A model generated the notes under the pieces. That model was given only the letters and a program-made list of their open reading frames with translations. It searched no databases and was not told the DNA's origin. Positions 6,268-14,890 of a DNA stretch of 64,000 bases are shown here, in pieces. The stretch lies in contig NZ_CP024201.1 in the NCBI RefSeq assembly GCF_002749615.1, positions 4,360,001-4,424,000 on the forward strand, in the 5' to 3' direction. The DNA is from Caulobacter mirabilis (GTDB taxonomy: Bacteria; Pseudomonadota; Alphaproteobacteria; Caulobacterales; Caulobacteraceae). A program made the position numbers and the translations under genes. How positions within the stretch are numbered: position 1 is the stretch's first letter; every line of letters starts with the position of its first letter.

Positions 6268-8598
6268 TCAGAACCGGTACGCCACGGACAGGCGGACGTC
6301 GCGGCCAGGCTCATAGACGCCCGAGATGCCTTCCCAACCGGGAATGTGGGTGTAGTCGGCGACGCTGGAATGGGCGCGATAGCGCTTGTCGAACAGGTTG
6401 TAGACCGCGGCCTGGAGCGTCAGCCGCTCGTCCGGGAAAGGCCGCCACAACGCGACAAGGTCAACCACGGTGTAACCCGGCTTATCCACCTTCCGCGTGC
6501 TGTCGATCCATTTGATCTCCACGGCGCGCTGCAGGACCTCCAGATCGTTGAAGTCATCGTAGTGGACAAGGCTGGCCTCGAAGCTGAAGGCGGGGGTCGG
6601 ACGATACCCGGCGACCAGGCTCCAGTTGTCGCCCACCGACGTCCCCAGCCCGACGTGTTCGTAGCCCTCGACGACATGCCCGCCGATCGTGGAGTCGTAG
6701 CTGTTGTAGTAGCCGTCGATCGACCAGGGACCTGTCCGATAGCCGGCGCGCAGCTCGACGCCCTCGGCTTTGAACTGGCCGATGTTCTCGTAGTAGACGC
6801 TGGCCTGCGGCGGCGGGCCCGAGCCCGACTGGTCGAAGATCACATCGTCGATGGTCATGTTGTAGTAGACCGCCGAGGCGCTGAAGCCGCCGCGCTTGAA
6901 GCTCAGGCCGAGTTCGTAGTTGGCGACCGTCTCCGGCTTCAGGTTCGGCGCCAGCGAGATGCGGTTGGGCCGTATCTCCAGAGTGAAGGCGTCGCCGATC
7001 TCCTTCCCGCGGAAGGCTTCGGCATAGCCGGCGCTGAGCTGGAGCTCGTCGGTGATGTCGTATTCGAGACCGGCGTTGAAGCTGAACCCGTCGCTGTCGG
7101 TCCCGTTCTGGTAGGTGACCTGCGTCAGGTCATAGGCATCGTAGCGGACGCCGTAGCTGAGCAGCAGCCGATCGTTCACCCGCCAGTGGTCCTGGGCGTA
7201 GAGGCCGAGCACGTCGCCCTTTTCCTCGAAGCGTCCGACCGCCGTCCAGGACCACGGCCGCCAGACGGCGGGATCACCGAGGTAGCGGCTGACGACCCGA
7301 TCGTCCCGGTACTCGGCGCCGAACACCACATCATGGCCGGCATGCCGGAAACGACCCCGCAGGTCGCCGCCGAAGGTGTCGATCTCGGCGCCATACAGGC
7401 CCCAGCGATCGGTGCGGTTCTGGATGAACTCGGACCGCGTCCAGTAGCCGGTGGCTTCGAACTCGAGCGCCTCCCCCAGGCTGAACCCATAGTTCAACAC
7501 CGCCGTCTGGCGCTCGCCGCGCCCCGGGAACAGGGGGTTGGTGGCCGTCACCGGCCAGTTGGGCCGTTGGCCGAACCGGGCCTCCTCCTTGCGCTGCTCA
7601 TAGCTGACCGACAGCCGATGGCCCGGCGCGATCTCGCCGCCGACCTTCAGGTAGCCGAGCGTCTGCTGGGCGGCCGTGCCGCGAATGAGATCGCCGGCGC
7701 CGTCCTTGGTGTCGTTGCGGTCGACCGTCACATAGGAGGCGACGAACCCGATGTCGCCGAACAGCCGGCCGAAGACCGTGCCGCTGAACTTGCTGGCGTC
7801 GTTGGAGAAGTAGCCCGCCTTCAGCACCGCGCCGAAGTTGCGGCCCGGCTCCAGCAAGTCATCGGCGTCCTTGGTGCGGAAGCGAACCGCCCCGCCGATG
7901 GCGCCGAAGCCGGCCGTGGCCTCGCCGGCGCCGGCCTGGACGTCGACCGTCTGGAGCAGCTCGGGCTCGATCGAGACGCGGCCGATATGGTGGAACAGCG
8001 TGCCGCGCTGAGGGGCGCCGTCGACGGTCACGTTCAGCATCGAATCCTCGAGGCCGCGGACGTAGATCTTCTGGGCGATCCCGACCGAGCCGCCGACCGT
8101 CACCGACGGCACATGCCGGAACAGGTCCGACAGATCGTTCGCCTGGCGCAGCTCCAGCGTCTCGCTGTCGATCTCAACGTCGGTCAGCGCGCCGACCACG
8201 ACCAGCGGATCGAAAAGATGGGTCTCTTCCTGGGCCTCGCCTCCGACGGCCGGCGCCGAAGAAGACGTCGCCGCCAGGACGATACGGAAACCGCCGCGCC
8301 CGTCGGACTGCGCGACGAGACCGCTGCCGGCGAGGAGCTGGTCCAGCGCCGCGGCCACGCCGTGCTGGCCGCTGACGCCGGCGGTCGTCTTGCCGCGCAC
8401 CAGCGCCGGATCGACGGTCACCACCACGCCGGCCTGCCGTCCGAGGCGCGCGATCCCCGCGCCCAGCGCGCCGGCCGGCACGTCGAAGCGGGCCGCCGCG
8501 GCCGTCGCCTGCGCCATCGCCGGCGCGGCCACGCCGAGCGCGCCGGTCGCCAGCAGCGCCGCCATGGCGACGCCGCGCATCGCGTTGAATCTGGTCAT
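6268..8598 (-). CDS. TonB-dependent receptor/transducer with STN domain (FecA-like)
   Basis: A 776-residue outer-membrane receptor: signal peptide (1-29, AMAQ), a secretin/TonB short N-terminal (STN) signalling domain at about 37-110, a plug with VVGALTDVEI and the VRGLEDSMLNVTVDGA motif, and a 22-strand barrel ending in the terminal aromatic LSVAYRF. The STN domain marks it as a transducer that signals ligand binding to the FecR encoded upstream. The open frame extends further 5', but that part is a shadow of fecR. The ATG at 8598 lacks a strong ribosome site. The ligand is unknown; iron-siderophore is the default and a copper or bufferin link is only contextual. Confidence 0.93.
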   Translation of the reverse strand: MTRFNAMRGVAMAALLATGALGVAAPAMAQATAAAARFDVPAGALGAGIARLGRQAGVVVTVDPALVRGKTTAGVSGQHGVAAALDQLLAGSGLVAQSDGRGGFRIVLAATSSSAPAVGGEAQEETHLFDPLVVVGALTDVEIDSETLELRQANDLSDLFRHVPSVTVGGSVGIAQKIYVRGLEDSMLNVTVDGAPQRGTLFHHIGRVSIEPELLQTVDVQAGAGEATAGFGAIGGAVRFRTKDADDLLEPGRNFGAVLKAGYFSNDASKFSGTVFGRLFGDIGFVASYVTVDRNDTKDGAGDLIRGTAAQQTLGYLKVGGEIAPGHRLSVSYEQRKEEARFGQRPNWPVTATNPLFPGRGERQTAVLNYGFSLGEALEFEATGYWTRSEFIQNRTDRWGLYGAEIDTFGGDLRGRFRHAGHDVVFGAEYRDDRVVSRYLGDPAVWRPWSWTAVGRFEEKGDVLGLYAQDHWRVNDRLLLSYGVRYDAYDLTQVTYQNGTDSDGFSFNAGLEYDITDELQLSAGYAEAFRGKEIGDAFTLEIRPNRISLAPNLKPETVANYELGLSFKRGGFSASAVYYNMTIDDVIFDQSGSGPPPQASVYYENIGQFKAEGVELRAGYRTGPWSIDGYYNSYDSTIGGHVVEGYEHVGLGTSVGDNWSLVAGYRPTPAFSFEASLVHYDDFNDLEVLQRAVEIKWIDSTRKVDKPGYTVVDLVALWRPFPDERLTLQAAVYNLFDKRYRAHSSVADYTHIPGWEGISGVYEPGRDVRLSVAYRF

Positions 8599-8675
8599 GT
8601 CAGTCCCGTCCGTATTGCTTTCGGAAACTGGGACGGACGAGGCGCGCCGAAAGGGACAGCCCCTCGCGAAAAAAG

Positions 8676-9659
8676 TCAGCCGGCCGGCCTGAGCACGGCG
8701 GCGTCGCCGTTCCGGCTGATCCGCAGACCGGTCGAGCCGGCGATCGCCTCCAGCGCCCGATCGGTGTCCTTCAGCGGATAGCTGCCGGTCACCCGGACGC
8801 CGCTCAGCGCCTTGCGGTCGAAGTCGACAGGATGCGCGCGGTAGCGATTCAGGGCGTCCAGCACCTCGACCACCGGCTGGTCGTCGGCCTCCAGCCAACC
8901 GGTCGTCCAGGCTGAGGCCTCTCGCCCGTCGACAGCCGCCAGGCGTGAAACCCCGTCGCGGCCGAGCCTGGCCTGCTCTCCGGGGCCGAGCTCAAGGCAG
9001 GCCGGCTTGGCCAACAGCGCCCGGCGACAGGCCCGGACGCGCGATTCGACGACGGTGACGAAGGTCGCGCCATCCTGCTCCCGCACGATGAACGCCGTGC
9101 CCAGCGCGGTGACCTGACCGGACGCCGTTCGGACGACGAACGGCGCGTCCCGGTCGGGCGCGACCTGGGCGAAGACCTGGCCGTGGAACAGCTCGACCCT
9201 GCGCCGATCGGCCGTCAGCGCGACGCTGGCCGCGGAAGCCGTGTCGAGCACCAGCGTGGAGCCGTCGCCCAGGGCGATCGTCCGCTGTTCGCCGCGCGCG
9301 GTCTCATACTGCGGCGAAAGCGCCCGAAAGGTCCGCGACTGCAGCCCAAGCCAACCGCCAACCACAAGGACGCCGACCAGGCCCGCCGCCGCGACCGCGC
9401 CGACGCCGCGCTTCCGCCGGCGGGCCGGCGCGGCGACATCCTGCAGAACCCGCCTCGCCCGGCCGTCGAGGCTGTCGAACCGGCCGTCCAGCGCGCGCAT
9501 GCGCTCCAGCGTTCGCCGGTGAAGCGGATGCTTCTGGCACCAGGCCTCGCAGGCGGCGACGACCTCGGGCGACACCTCGTCGCCGTCCAGCTCGACCACC
9601 CAGGCCGCCGCCTGCGCAACAATGTCGGGGTCGGCTCGCCCCTCGGCCTCGACTTTCAT
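8676..9659 (-). CDS. fecR: FecR-family anti-sigma/signal transducer
   Basis: A 327-residue single-pass membrane protein. The N-terminal cytoplasmic DUF4880-like segment shows WVVELDGDEVS and CEAWCQKHPLHRRTLERM, the transmembrane helix is at about 84-105, and the periplasmic FecR domain follows (RTIALGDGSTLVLDTAS, GQVTALGTAFIV). The C-terminal region (PVDFDRKALSGVRVTGSYPL) resembles an STN-like module that contacts the receptor. It starts directly after the fecI stop codon (TGA then ATG), so the two are translationally coupled. It should relay receptor occupancy to FecI. Confidence 0.92.
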   Translation of the reverse strand: MKVEAEGRADPDIVAQAAAWVVELDGDEVSPEVVAACEAWCQKHPLHRRTLERMRALDGRFDSLDGRARRVLQDVAAPARRRKRGVGAVAAAGLVGVLVVGGWLGLQSRTFRALSPQYETARGEQRTIALGDGSTLVLDTASAASVALTADRRRVELFHGQVFAQVAPDRDAPFVVRTASGQVTALGTAFIVREQDGATFVTVVESRVRACRRALLAKPACLELGPGEQARLGRDGVSRLAAVDGREASAWTTGWLEADDQPVVEVLDALNRYRAHPVDFDRKALSGVRVTGSYPLKDTDRALEAIAGSTGLRISRNGDAAVLRPAG

Positions 9660-10160
9660 TCAGTCAGAATAGGCCAGGGTGTAGCAGTCGGCATAGGCGC
9701 GCGCGACGTGACGCTTGGCCGTGCGCTCCGAAATGCCCAGCCGCTCGCCGATATCGGCATAGGTCATCTCGCCGAGACGCCGGAGGAGGAAGGCCGCTCG
9801 CACCGTGTCGGTCATGCCGGCCATGAGGCGAAGCACCTCCTCGAGCATGTCGACCGCGGCCAGGACCCGCTCGGGCGTCAAGCTGTCGACGATCTCGGCC
9901 GGGCAGGCGGCGAGATAGGCCAGCTCCAGCTTGCGCCGCCGCGCGTCGTCGATCAGCAGCCGGCGCGCCACCGTAGCGAGATAGCTTCGCGGATCGCGCG
10001 GCGTCACGGCGGCGTCCTGCTGCTCGAGCAGCCGGCAGAAGGTGTCGTGGACGAGATCGACGGCGCGGTGCGGGCAGCGGGTCCGGCGCCCGAGCCAGGA
10101 CCGAAGCCACTCGCCATGATCGGCGTACAGGGTTGCGACTTCGGCGGCGGCGCTGGCCAT
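9660..10160 (-). CDS. fecI: FecI-type ECF sigma factor
   Basis: A 166-residue ECF sigma factor with region 2 (VDLVHDTFCRLLEQQ, SYLATVARRLLIDDARRRK) and region 4 (MTYADIGERLGISERTAKRHVARA). The ATG at 10160 has GGAGA seven bases upstream and gives the usual family length; a GTG at 10211 would add 17 residues. It is followed without a gap by fecR and then the receptor, the classic order for cell-surface signalling. It is distinct from the SigF factor at 1941, with no NrsF-type partner. Confidence 0.92.
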   Translation of the reverse strand: MASAAAEVATLYADHGEWLRSWLGRRTRCPHRAVDLVHDTFCRLLEQQDAAVTPRDPRSYLATVARRLLIDDARRRKLELAYLAACPAEIVDSLTPERVLAAVDMLEEVLRLMAGMTDTVRAAFLLRRLGEMTYADIGERLGISERTAKRHVARAYADCYTLAYSD

Positions 10161-10270
10161 CAGGGTCTCCGGCGCGCCCTTGCAGCACGGGACCGGCAGA
10201 GGCAGCGACACCGGGGATTAGTGCAAATGCGATCCGTTCGCAATACGTCGCCGGCGATCGCGCGGAAGCG

Positions 10271-10726
10271 CTAGCGGTTGGCGCCGAGCGGCTCCGCCAA
10301 CCCGATGAGAAGGCCCTCGGGCCCGCGGATGTAGCAGAGCCGATACGCTTCCTCGTACTGGACCACCTCGCCGACAAGCTCCGCGCCGTGGTTGCGGAGT
10401 CTGGCGAGCGTGTCGTCGATGTCGCTGACCGTGAACATGGCGCGCAGATAGCCCAGAGCGTTCACCGGGGCGTTGCGGTGGTCCGCGACGACGGCCGGCG
10501 CGAGAAAGCGCGACAGCTCCAGGCGGCCGTGGCCGTCGGGCGTGACCATCATGGCGATCTCGACGCGCTGATCGCCCAGCCCGGTGATGCGCCCGGCCCA
10601 CGCCCCCTCGATCGTGGCGCGCCCTTCGAGCATCAGGCCCAGCTCGGCGAAGAAGGCGACGGCGGCGTCGAGGGACTCCACCACGACGCCGATGTTGTCC
10701 ATGCGCAGCAGCCGGCTCTGGGTCAT
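10271..10726 (-). CDS. VOC (glyoxalase/bleomycin-resistance fold) protein
   Basis: A 151-residue protein with two vicinal-oxygen-chelate half domains: residues 8-70 (MDNIGVVVESLDAAVAFFAELG) and 90-148 (YLRAMFTVSDIDDTLARLRNHG ending in YIRGPEGLLIGLAE). The ribosome site GGAG fits the ATG at 10726. Metal ligands are plausible at acidic positions near the ends of each half. Members include lyases, dioxygenases and resistance proteins, so substrate is unknown. It stands alone between fecI and tRNA-Arg. Confidence 0.85.
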   Translation of the reverse strand: MTQSRLLRMDNIGVVVESLDAAVAFFAELGLMLEGRATIEGAWAGRITGLGDQRVEIAMMVTPDGHGRLELSRFLAPAVVADHRNAPVNALGYLRAMFTVSDIDDTLARLRNHGAELVGEVVQYEEAYRLCYIRGPEGLLIGLAEPLGANR

Positions 10727-10905
10727 GATCTCCGTCGCGTCCCTGGTGGCGAGGCGGGGTCAGGCGCTCGTGGTCCGCCATGTCCCTGCGGACATACGGC
10801 CTTGAGCATCACCTCGCGAGACGACGAATGCGAGTCCTGAAGCCCGCCTCGAACCAGGAGGGAGAGGACCCGACAACACTGCGCGGTCGCAGAATTCAAG
10901 CCGCC

Positions 10906-10982
10906 TGGCGCACCCGACACGATTCGAACGTGTGACCTTTGCCTTCGGAGGGCAACGCTCTATCCAGCTGAGCTACGGGTGC
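10906..10982 (-). tRNA. tRNA-Arg (anticodon CCG)
   Basis: The minus strand folds as a full cloverleaf: acceptor GCACCCG (10982-10976) pairs with CGGGTGC, the D arm contains AGCTCAGCTGGATAGAGC, the anticodon stem TTGCC/GGCAA closes the loop CTCCGAA giving anticodon CCG, and the T arm has GTTCGAATC. The discriminator is G and CCA is encoded. Length is 77 nt including CCA. Confidence 0.97.
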
Positions 10983-11029
10983 ATGAGGCCGGCGGAGGCG
11001 GGGTCTTTAGCCGAACTCGCGCCGCTATG

Positions 11030-12349
11030 CTAGCCCGCCGCGAGCCAGACGAAGCGGACGACGAACAGGGCCGCCAGAACATACAGCAGCCAGTCGGCCC
11101 AGCGGGCCTGGCCCCGCGCCAGCCGCAACACCGCATAGGCGATGATCCCGAAGGCCAGGCCGTTGGCGATCGAAAAGGTCAGGGGGATCGCCGCCAGGGT
11201 CAGGAAACCCGGGATCGCCACCATCGGATCGGTCCAGTCGCTCTCGACCAGCGGCGCCATCATCATCGCCCCGACCAGGATCAGCGCCGGCGCGGTGGCC
11301 GCGGCCGGGATCGCCTGGGCGAACGGCGCGAAGAACATCGCCAGCAGGAACAGCAGGCCGACGACCACCGCCGTCAGCCCCGTCCGGCCGCCGGCCGCCA
11401 CGCCCGCGGCGCTCTCGATATAGCTGACCGTCGTGGTCGTGCCGGCGACGGCCCCGACCATGGTCGCCGTCGAATCGGTGACCAGCACGCGGTTGAGGCG
11501 CGGAATGTCGCCGTCCTTGTCGACCAGCCCGGCGCGCTTGGTCACCGCCACCAGGGTGCCGACGTTGTCGAACAGGTCGACGAACAGGAACACGAACAGG
11601 ATCTCGATCAGGGCCAGGGTCAGCCCCTCCCCGCCGATGCCGATCGCGGCCGGGACGTCGAGCTTGAACGCCGTCGCCGTCAGGGCTTCGAAGCTGTAGG
11701 GCGCAGGCTTCCAGTCGACGACGCCCAGGACCCAGGCCAGGATCGTGGTCGCCAGGATGCCGACCAGCATCGCCGCCCGGATCCGCCAGGCCAGCAGCAC
11801 GCCGGTGATCACCAGGCCGAACACCGTCAGCCCCGCGGCCGGCGTGGTCAGGTCGCCCAGAGCCACGGTCGTCGCCGGGTTGGAGACCACGATCCCCGCG
11901 CTGCGCAGCCCGATGAAGGCGATGAACAGGCCGATGCCGCCGGCGATGGCCGCGAACAGGTCGCGCGGGATCGCCTGGACAATCATCTGCCGGATGCCCG
12001 CCACCGTCAGCAGCATGAAGGCCAACCCCGACAGGAAGACGCAGCCCAGCGCCGTCTGCCAGGGCAGGCCCATGCCCTGGACCACCGTGTAGGTGAAGTA
12101 GGCGTTCAGCCCCATGCCCGGCGCCAGGGCGATCGGATAGTTGGCGACCAGCCCCATCATGATCGAGCCGAACGCCGCCGCCAGGCAGGTCGCCGCCGCG
12201 GCCGCCGCCACCGGCATTCCCGCGTCCGCCAGGATCGTCGGGTTGACCAGCACGATGTAGGCCATGGTCAGGAAGGTGGTCAGTCCGGCCAGCACCTCTG
12301 TGCGCAACGCCGTCCCATGCGCCTTCAGCTTGAAGATCCGCTCGAGCAT
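11030..12349 (-). CDS. NCS2/AzgA-type purine (adenine/guanine/hypoxanthine) permease
   Basis: A 439-residue polytopic membrane protein with roughly 12-14 hydrophobic segments. Family motifs include LTTFLTMAYIVLVNP near the N terminus, APGMGLNAYF, the substrate-binding region FVDLFDNVGTL, and TTTVSYIESAAGVAAGGRTGL. These mark the AzgA branch of nucleobase:cation symporters, which take up purine bases. The ATG at 12349 with GAGGG upstream is preferred; the frame continues 5' without similarity. No purine riboswitch was recognised in its 250-nt upstream gap. Confidence 0.92.
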   Translation of the reverse strand: MLERIFKLKAHGTALRTEVLAGLTTFLTMAYIVLVNPTILADAGMPVAAAAAATCLAAAFGSIMMGLVANYPIALAPGMGLNAYFTYTVVQGMGLPWQTALGCVFLSGLAFMLLTVAGIRQMIVQAIPRDLFAAIAGGIGLFIAFIGLRSAGIVVSNPATTVALGDLTTPAAGLTVFGLVITGVLLAWRIRAAMLVGILATTILAWVLGVVDWKPAPYSFEALTATAFKLDVPAAIGIGGEGLTLALIEILFVFLFVDLFDNVGTLVAVTKRAGLVDKDGDIPRLNRVLVTDSTATMVGAVAGTTTTVSYIESAAGVAAGGRTGLTAVVVGLLFLLAMFFAPFAQAIPAAATAPALILVGAMMMAPLVESDWTDPMVAIPGFLTLAAIPLTFSIANGLAFGIIAYAVLRLARGQARWADWLLYVLAALFVVRFVWLAAG

Positions 12350-12457
12350 GCGCCGCCGCCCTCCCTCGACATCGGGGGAGGTTAGGCCTGCGCCCCGGAG
12401 AACGGCAATATGCGGTGACCAGGGCCAGTCGCCATTCACGCCGACCCCGCCCCCCAA

Positions 12458-12576
12458 CACCGTATGTCCCCGCGAAGGCGGGGACCCAAGCCGACTGTGC
12501 GGCTTCGTCGATCGGGGGAGATTTGAACATCAGCTTGGGGCCCCGCTTACGCGAGGACCTTCGGATGAAAACTCAT
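12458..12576. repeat. intergenic palindromic repeat, family R1, copy A
   Basis: About 119 bp beginning CACCGTATGTCCCCGCGAAG and ending GGATGAAAACTCATA. Arms containing CCCCGCGAAGGCGGGGACCC and the partly complementary CCCCGCTTACGCGAGGACC allow a long hairpin. Copy B at 14891 matches it over its full length in the same orientation. It occupies most of the gap between the P450 and the purine permease. Confidence 0.85.
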
Positions 12577-12602
12577 ACGCTCAGGCCAAATGTCGCCACG
12601 CG

Positions 12603-13871
12603 CTAGGTCATCCTGAAGCGGATCGGCACCGACTTGGGCCCGCAGACGAAGGCCGCCTCCATCCGCTTCGGCGTCCCGTCCAGTTCGACGCTCTCCAGGC
12701 GCGGCAGCAGCTCCTCCCAGAGGATGCGCATCTCCATCCGGGCCAGGTGCTGGCCCAGGCACACGTGGGCGCCGTAGCCGAAGGCGACGTGCTTGTTGGG
12801 CGAGCGCTCGATGTCGAACCGGAACGGATCGTCGAACACCGCCTCGTCGCGGTTGCCGGACGGGTAGCAGAGCATCATCCAGTCGCCCTGGGCGATCTTG
12901 CGGCCATCCAGCTCCGTGTCGGCCGTGGCCGTGCGCATGAAGTGCTTCACCGGCGTGACCCAGCGGATCGACTCCTCGACCAGGCCGGGGATCAGCGACG
13001 GGTCGGCCTTGAGCTTGCGGAACTGGTCGGGGTTCTCGGCCAAGGCCCACAGGGCGCCGGCCGTGGTGCTGGAGGTGGTGTCATGCCCGGCCGTGGCGGC
13101 GATGATGTAGTAGCTCATCGCCTCCAGGTGGCCGAGCGGCTGTCCATGCACGGCGCCGTTGGCGATCACGCTGGCCAGGTCGTCGCGCGGGTTGGCCCGG
13201 CGGTCCTCGGTCATGGCGTTGAAGTAGGTCATGAAGTCGACGACCGTCGCCTGCACCGCCTGGACGCCGGTCTCGCGGTCCATCGCCTTGCCGGTGCGGT
13301 TCAGCTCGGGATCGGTGCTGCCGAACAGCTCCTGGGTCAGCTTGAGCATGCGCGGCTCGTCGGCCTCGGGCACGCCCAGCACCTCCATGATGACGTGCAG
13401 CGGAAACAGGAAGGCGACGTCCTTGGCGAAGTCGCAGCGGTCGCCGTGCGCGGCCATCCGGTCGATGAAGCCGCGGGCGATCTCGCGGATCCGCGGCTCC
13501 AGCCCCCGGATGTTCTGCGGCAGGAACCAGGCCTGGGTCAGGCGGCGGTAGGCGAAGTGGTCGGGGTTGTCCATCTGGACCAGGGAACGGACCAGATGCG
13601 GCGAGCCGCCGGTCATCTCGCGCACCTTCCGGTCGGCCTCGATCGGCGTCACGACCGTGGCGCGGTCGCCGTTGTGGAACAGCGCGTTCTGCTTCTCGAC
13701 CTCCTGGATGTCGGCGAAGCGGGTGACGGCCCAGAAGGGATCGAACCCCTCCGGCTGGACCTGCGCCAGCGGCGCGTTGGCGCGCAGCCAGGTGAAGGCC
13801 TCGTCGACGCGGTCGCCGTCGGCATAGGCCCTGGGGTCGACGATCGTGTCGGCGATCTGCTGCGGAATCAT
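12603..13871 (-). CDS. cytochrome P450
   Basis: A 422-residue soluble bacterial P450. The I-helix oxygen-activation motif AGHDTT is at 261-266, the ExxR pair is Glu300-Arg303, and the haem loop FGYGAHVCLGQHLAR places the ligand at Cys371. Length is normal for class I P450s that need a ferredoxin or rubredoxin-like donor. It is divergent from a TetR gene that is followed by a rubredoxin, suggesting a regulated oxidation module. Substrate cannot be read from sequence; lipid, steroid and terpene hydroxylases have similar cores. Confidence 0.95.
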   Translation of the reverse strand: MIPQQIADTIVDPRAYADGDRVDEAFTWLRANAPLAQVQPEGFDPFWAVTRFADIQEVEKQNALFHNGDRATVVTPIEADRKVREMTGGSPHLVRSLVQMDNPDHFAYRRLTQAWFLPQNIRGLEPRIREIARGFIDRMAAHGDRCDFAKDVAFLFPLHVIMEVLGVPEADEPRMLKLTQELFGSTDPELNRTGKAMDRETGVQAVQATVVDFMTYFNAMTEDRRANPRDDLASVIANGAVHGQPLGHLEAMSYYIIAATAGHDTTSSTTAGALWALAENPDQFRKLKADPSLIPGLVEESIRWVTPVKHFMRTATADTELDGRKIAQGDWMMLCYPSGNRDEAVFDDPFRFDIERSPNKHVAFGYGAHVCLGQHLARMEMRILWEELLPRLESVELDGTPKRMEAAFVCGPKSVPIRFRMT

Positions 13872-13972
13872 GGGGGGTCTCCGGACGCTCTTCCCTGGGC
13901 CGCTCTCAACGGGCAGCCTTCGGGGAACGACGCTATCACAACTTGCTAAACAGCCAACAACTAAGTTACGAC

Positions 13973-14623
13973 ATGCCCATGCCCGCCGACGGCTCCACCG
14001 CCAGACCCCGCCGCTCCCAGGCCGAACGCCGGGACGAGTCCGAGCGCCGCCTGATGACCGCGACGATCGCGGTGATCTGCGACCAGGGCGTGCGGGCGGC
14101 GACCTTCGAGGCGATCGGGACCCGCGCCGGCTACAGCCGCGGTCTGGCGGCGCAGAAGTACGGCTCGAAACAGGGGATGATCGAGGCCCTGATCGCGCAC
14201 CTGCACGCCCGCCAGAACGAGGCGCTGGCGGCGGCCGGCGTCGACACGGCGCCCGGCCTGGAGGCGGTCCTGGGCTACGTCGAGCACTTCATCGCCCGGC
14301 TGCGCGAGGACGACGAGGGCCGCGCCTACTTCATGCTGCTGGCCGACGCGGTCGCCGACCTGTCGGCCCTGCGGACGGCCTTCGCGGCCTCGCACGAGAA
14401 GGTCGAGCGGATGCTGGAGGCGATGATCCTGCGCGGCCAGGCCGAGGGCGCCATCCGGCCTGAGGTCGACGCCGACGCCGCGGCCCTGTCGATCGGCAGC
14501 CTGCTCATGGGCCTGTCGATCCAGAGCCTGATCGATCCCGCCATGGACCTGGCCCCGATCCGCGCGACCAGCCTGGCGATGCTGCGCGGCGGTCTGGCCG
14601 TCGTCCCCGCCTCCGGAGCCTGA
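13973..14623 (+). CDS. TetR-family transcriptional regulator
   Basis: A 216-residue regulator with an N-terminal helix-turn-helix (residues about 25-70: ATIAVICDQGVRAATFEAIG, then YSRGLAAQKYGSKQGM) and a helical ligand-binding domain. The ATG at 13973 is chosen; a TTG at 13943 would add 10 residues. The 101-bp gap to the divergent P450 contains AACTT...AAGTT (13940-13968) and two CTAA repeats that could be its operator, but the symmetry is weak. It probably represses the P450 and itself. The rubredoxin gene begins 2 nt after its stop. Confidence 0.9.
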   Translation: MPMPADGSTARPRRSQAERRDESERRLMTATIAVICDQGVRAATFEAIGTRAGYSRGLAAQKYGSKQGMIEALIAHLHARQNEALAAAGVDTAPGLEAVLGYVEHFIARLREDDEGRAYFMLLADAVADLSALRTAFAASHEKVERMLEAMILRGQAEGAIRPEVDADAAALSIGSLLMGLSIQSLIDPAMDLAPIRATSLAMLRGGLAVVPASGA

Positions 14624-14625
14624 CG

Positions 14626-14808
14626 ATGGCCGACGCCGAACCCTACAAGACCTGGCAGTGCCGCACCTGCGGCTACCTCTACGACGAGGAAGCCGGCGAC
14701 CCCGGCGAAGGCCTGGCGCCCGGCACGCGCTGGTCCGACCTGCCCGACGACTGGCTCTGCCCGATGTGCGGCACGCCGAAGTCGGACTTCGACATGGTGG
14801 AGATCTGA
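14626..14808 (+). CDS. rubredoxin
   Basis: A 60-residue protein with the complete Fe(Cys)4 signature: CRTCGYLY at residues 12-19 and CPMCGTPKSDF at 45-55, plus the acidic middle EEAGDPGEGLAPGTRW typical of rubredoxins. It carries one electron at low potential in the cytoplasm. Two bases separate it from the TetR stop, and GGAGCC precedes the ATG. Proximity to the P450 suggests a role as redox partner, though alkane hydroxylase or oxidative-stress roles are alternatives. Confidence 0.96.
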   Translation: MADAEPYKTWQCRTCGYLYDEEAGDPGEGLAPGTRWSDLPDDWLCPMCGTPKSDFDMVEI

Positions 14809-14813
14809 GGAAG

Positions 14814-14848
14814 GGGGACATGTTCCGGCGCAGCCGGGACGTGTCCCC
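14814..14848 (+). terminator. long hairpin after the rubredoxin gene
   Basis: GGGGACATGTTCCGGC (14814-14829) pairs with GCCGGGACGTGTCCCC (14833-14848): a 16-bp stem with two G-U wobbles and a 3-nt loop, starting 6 nt after the rubredoxin stop. There is no U-run, so termination may be Rho-aided, or it may protect the mRNA 3' end. Confidence 0.55.
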
Positions 14849-14890
14849 GCTCAACTGACCCAATCGCTGTTTGCACCGAACACGCCCCAC

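Noticed and set aside
6346..8781. 811-codon open frame antisense to the receptor gene
   Set aside because: It mirrors the receptor reading frame; its composition is typical of antisense frames in GC-rich DNA and no domain is visible.
10979..12385. 468-codon plus-strand frame opposite the purine permease
   Set aside because: Gln/Arg/Asp-rich antisense shadow of a gene with clear permease motifs.
12350..12602. Purine riboswitch upstream of the permease
   Set aside because: The gap is filled by an R1 repeat and shows no recognisable aptamer core.
13940..13968. AACTT...AAGTT as a firm TetR operator
   Set aside because: Only five bases per arm match and the spacing is long; kept as a remark under the TetR gene.
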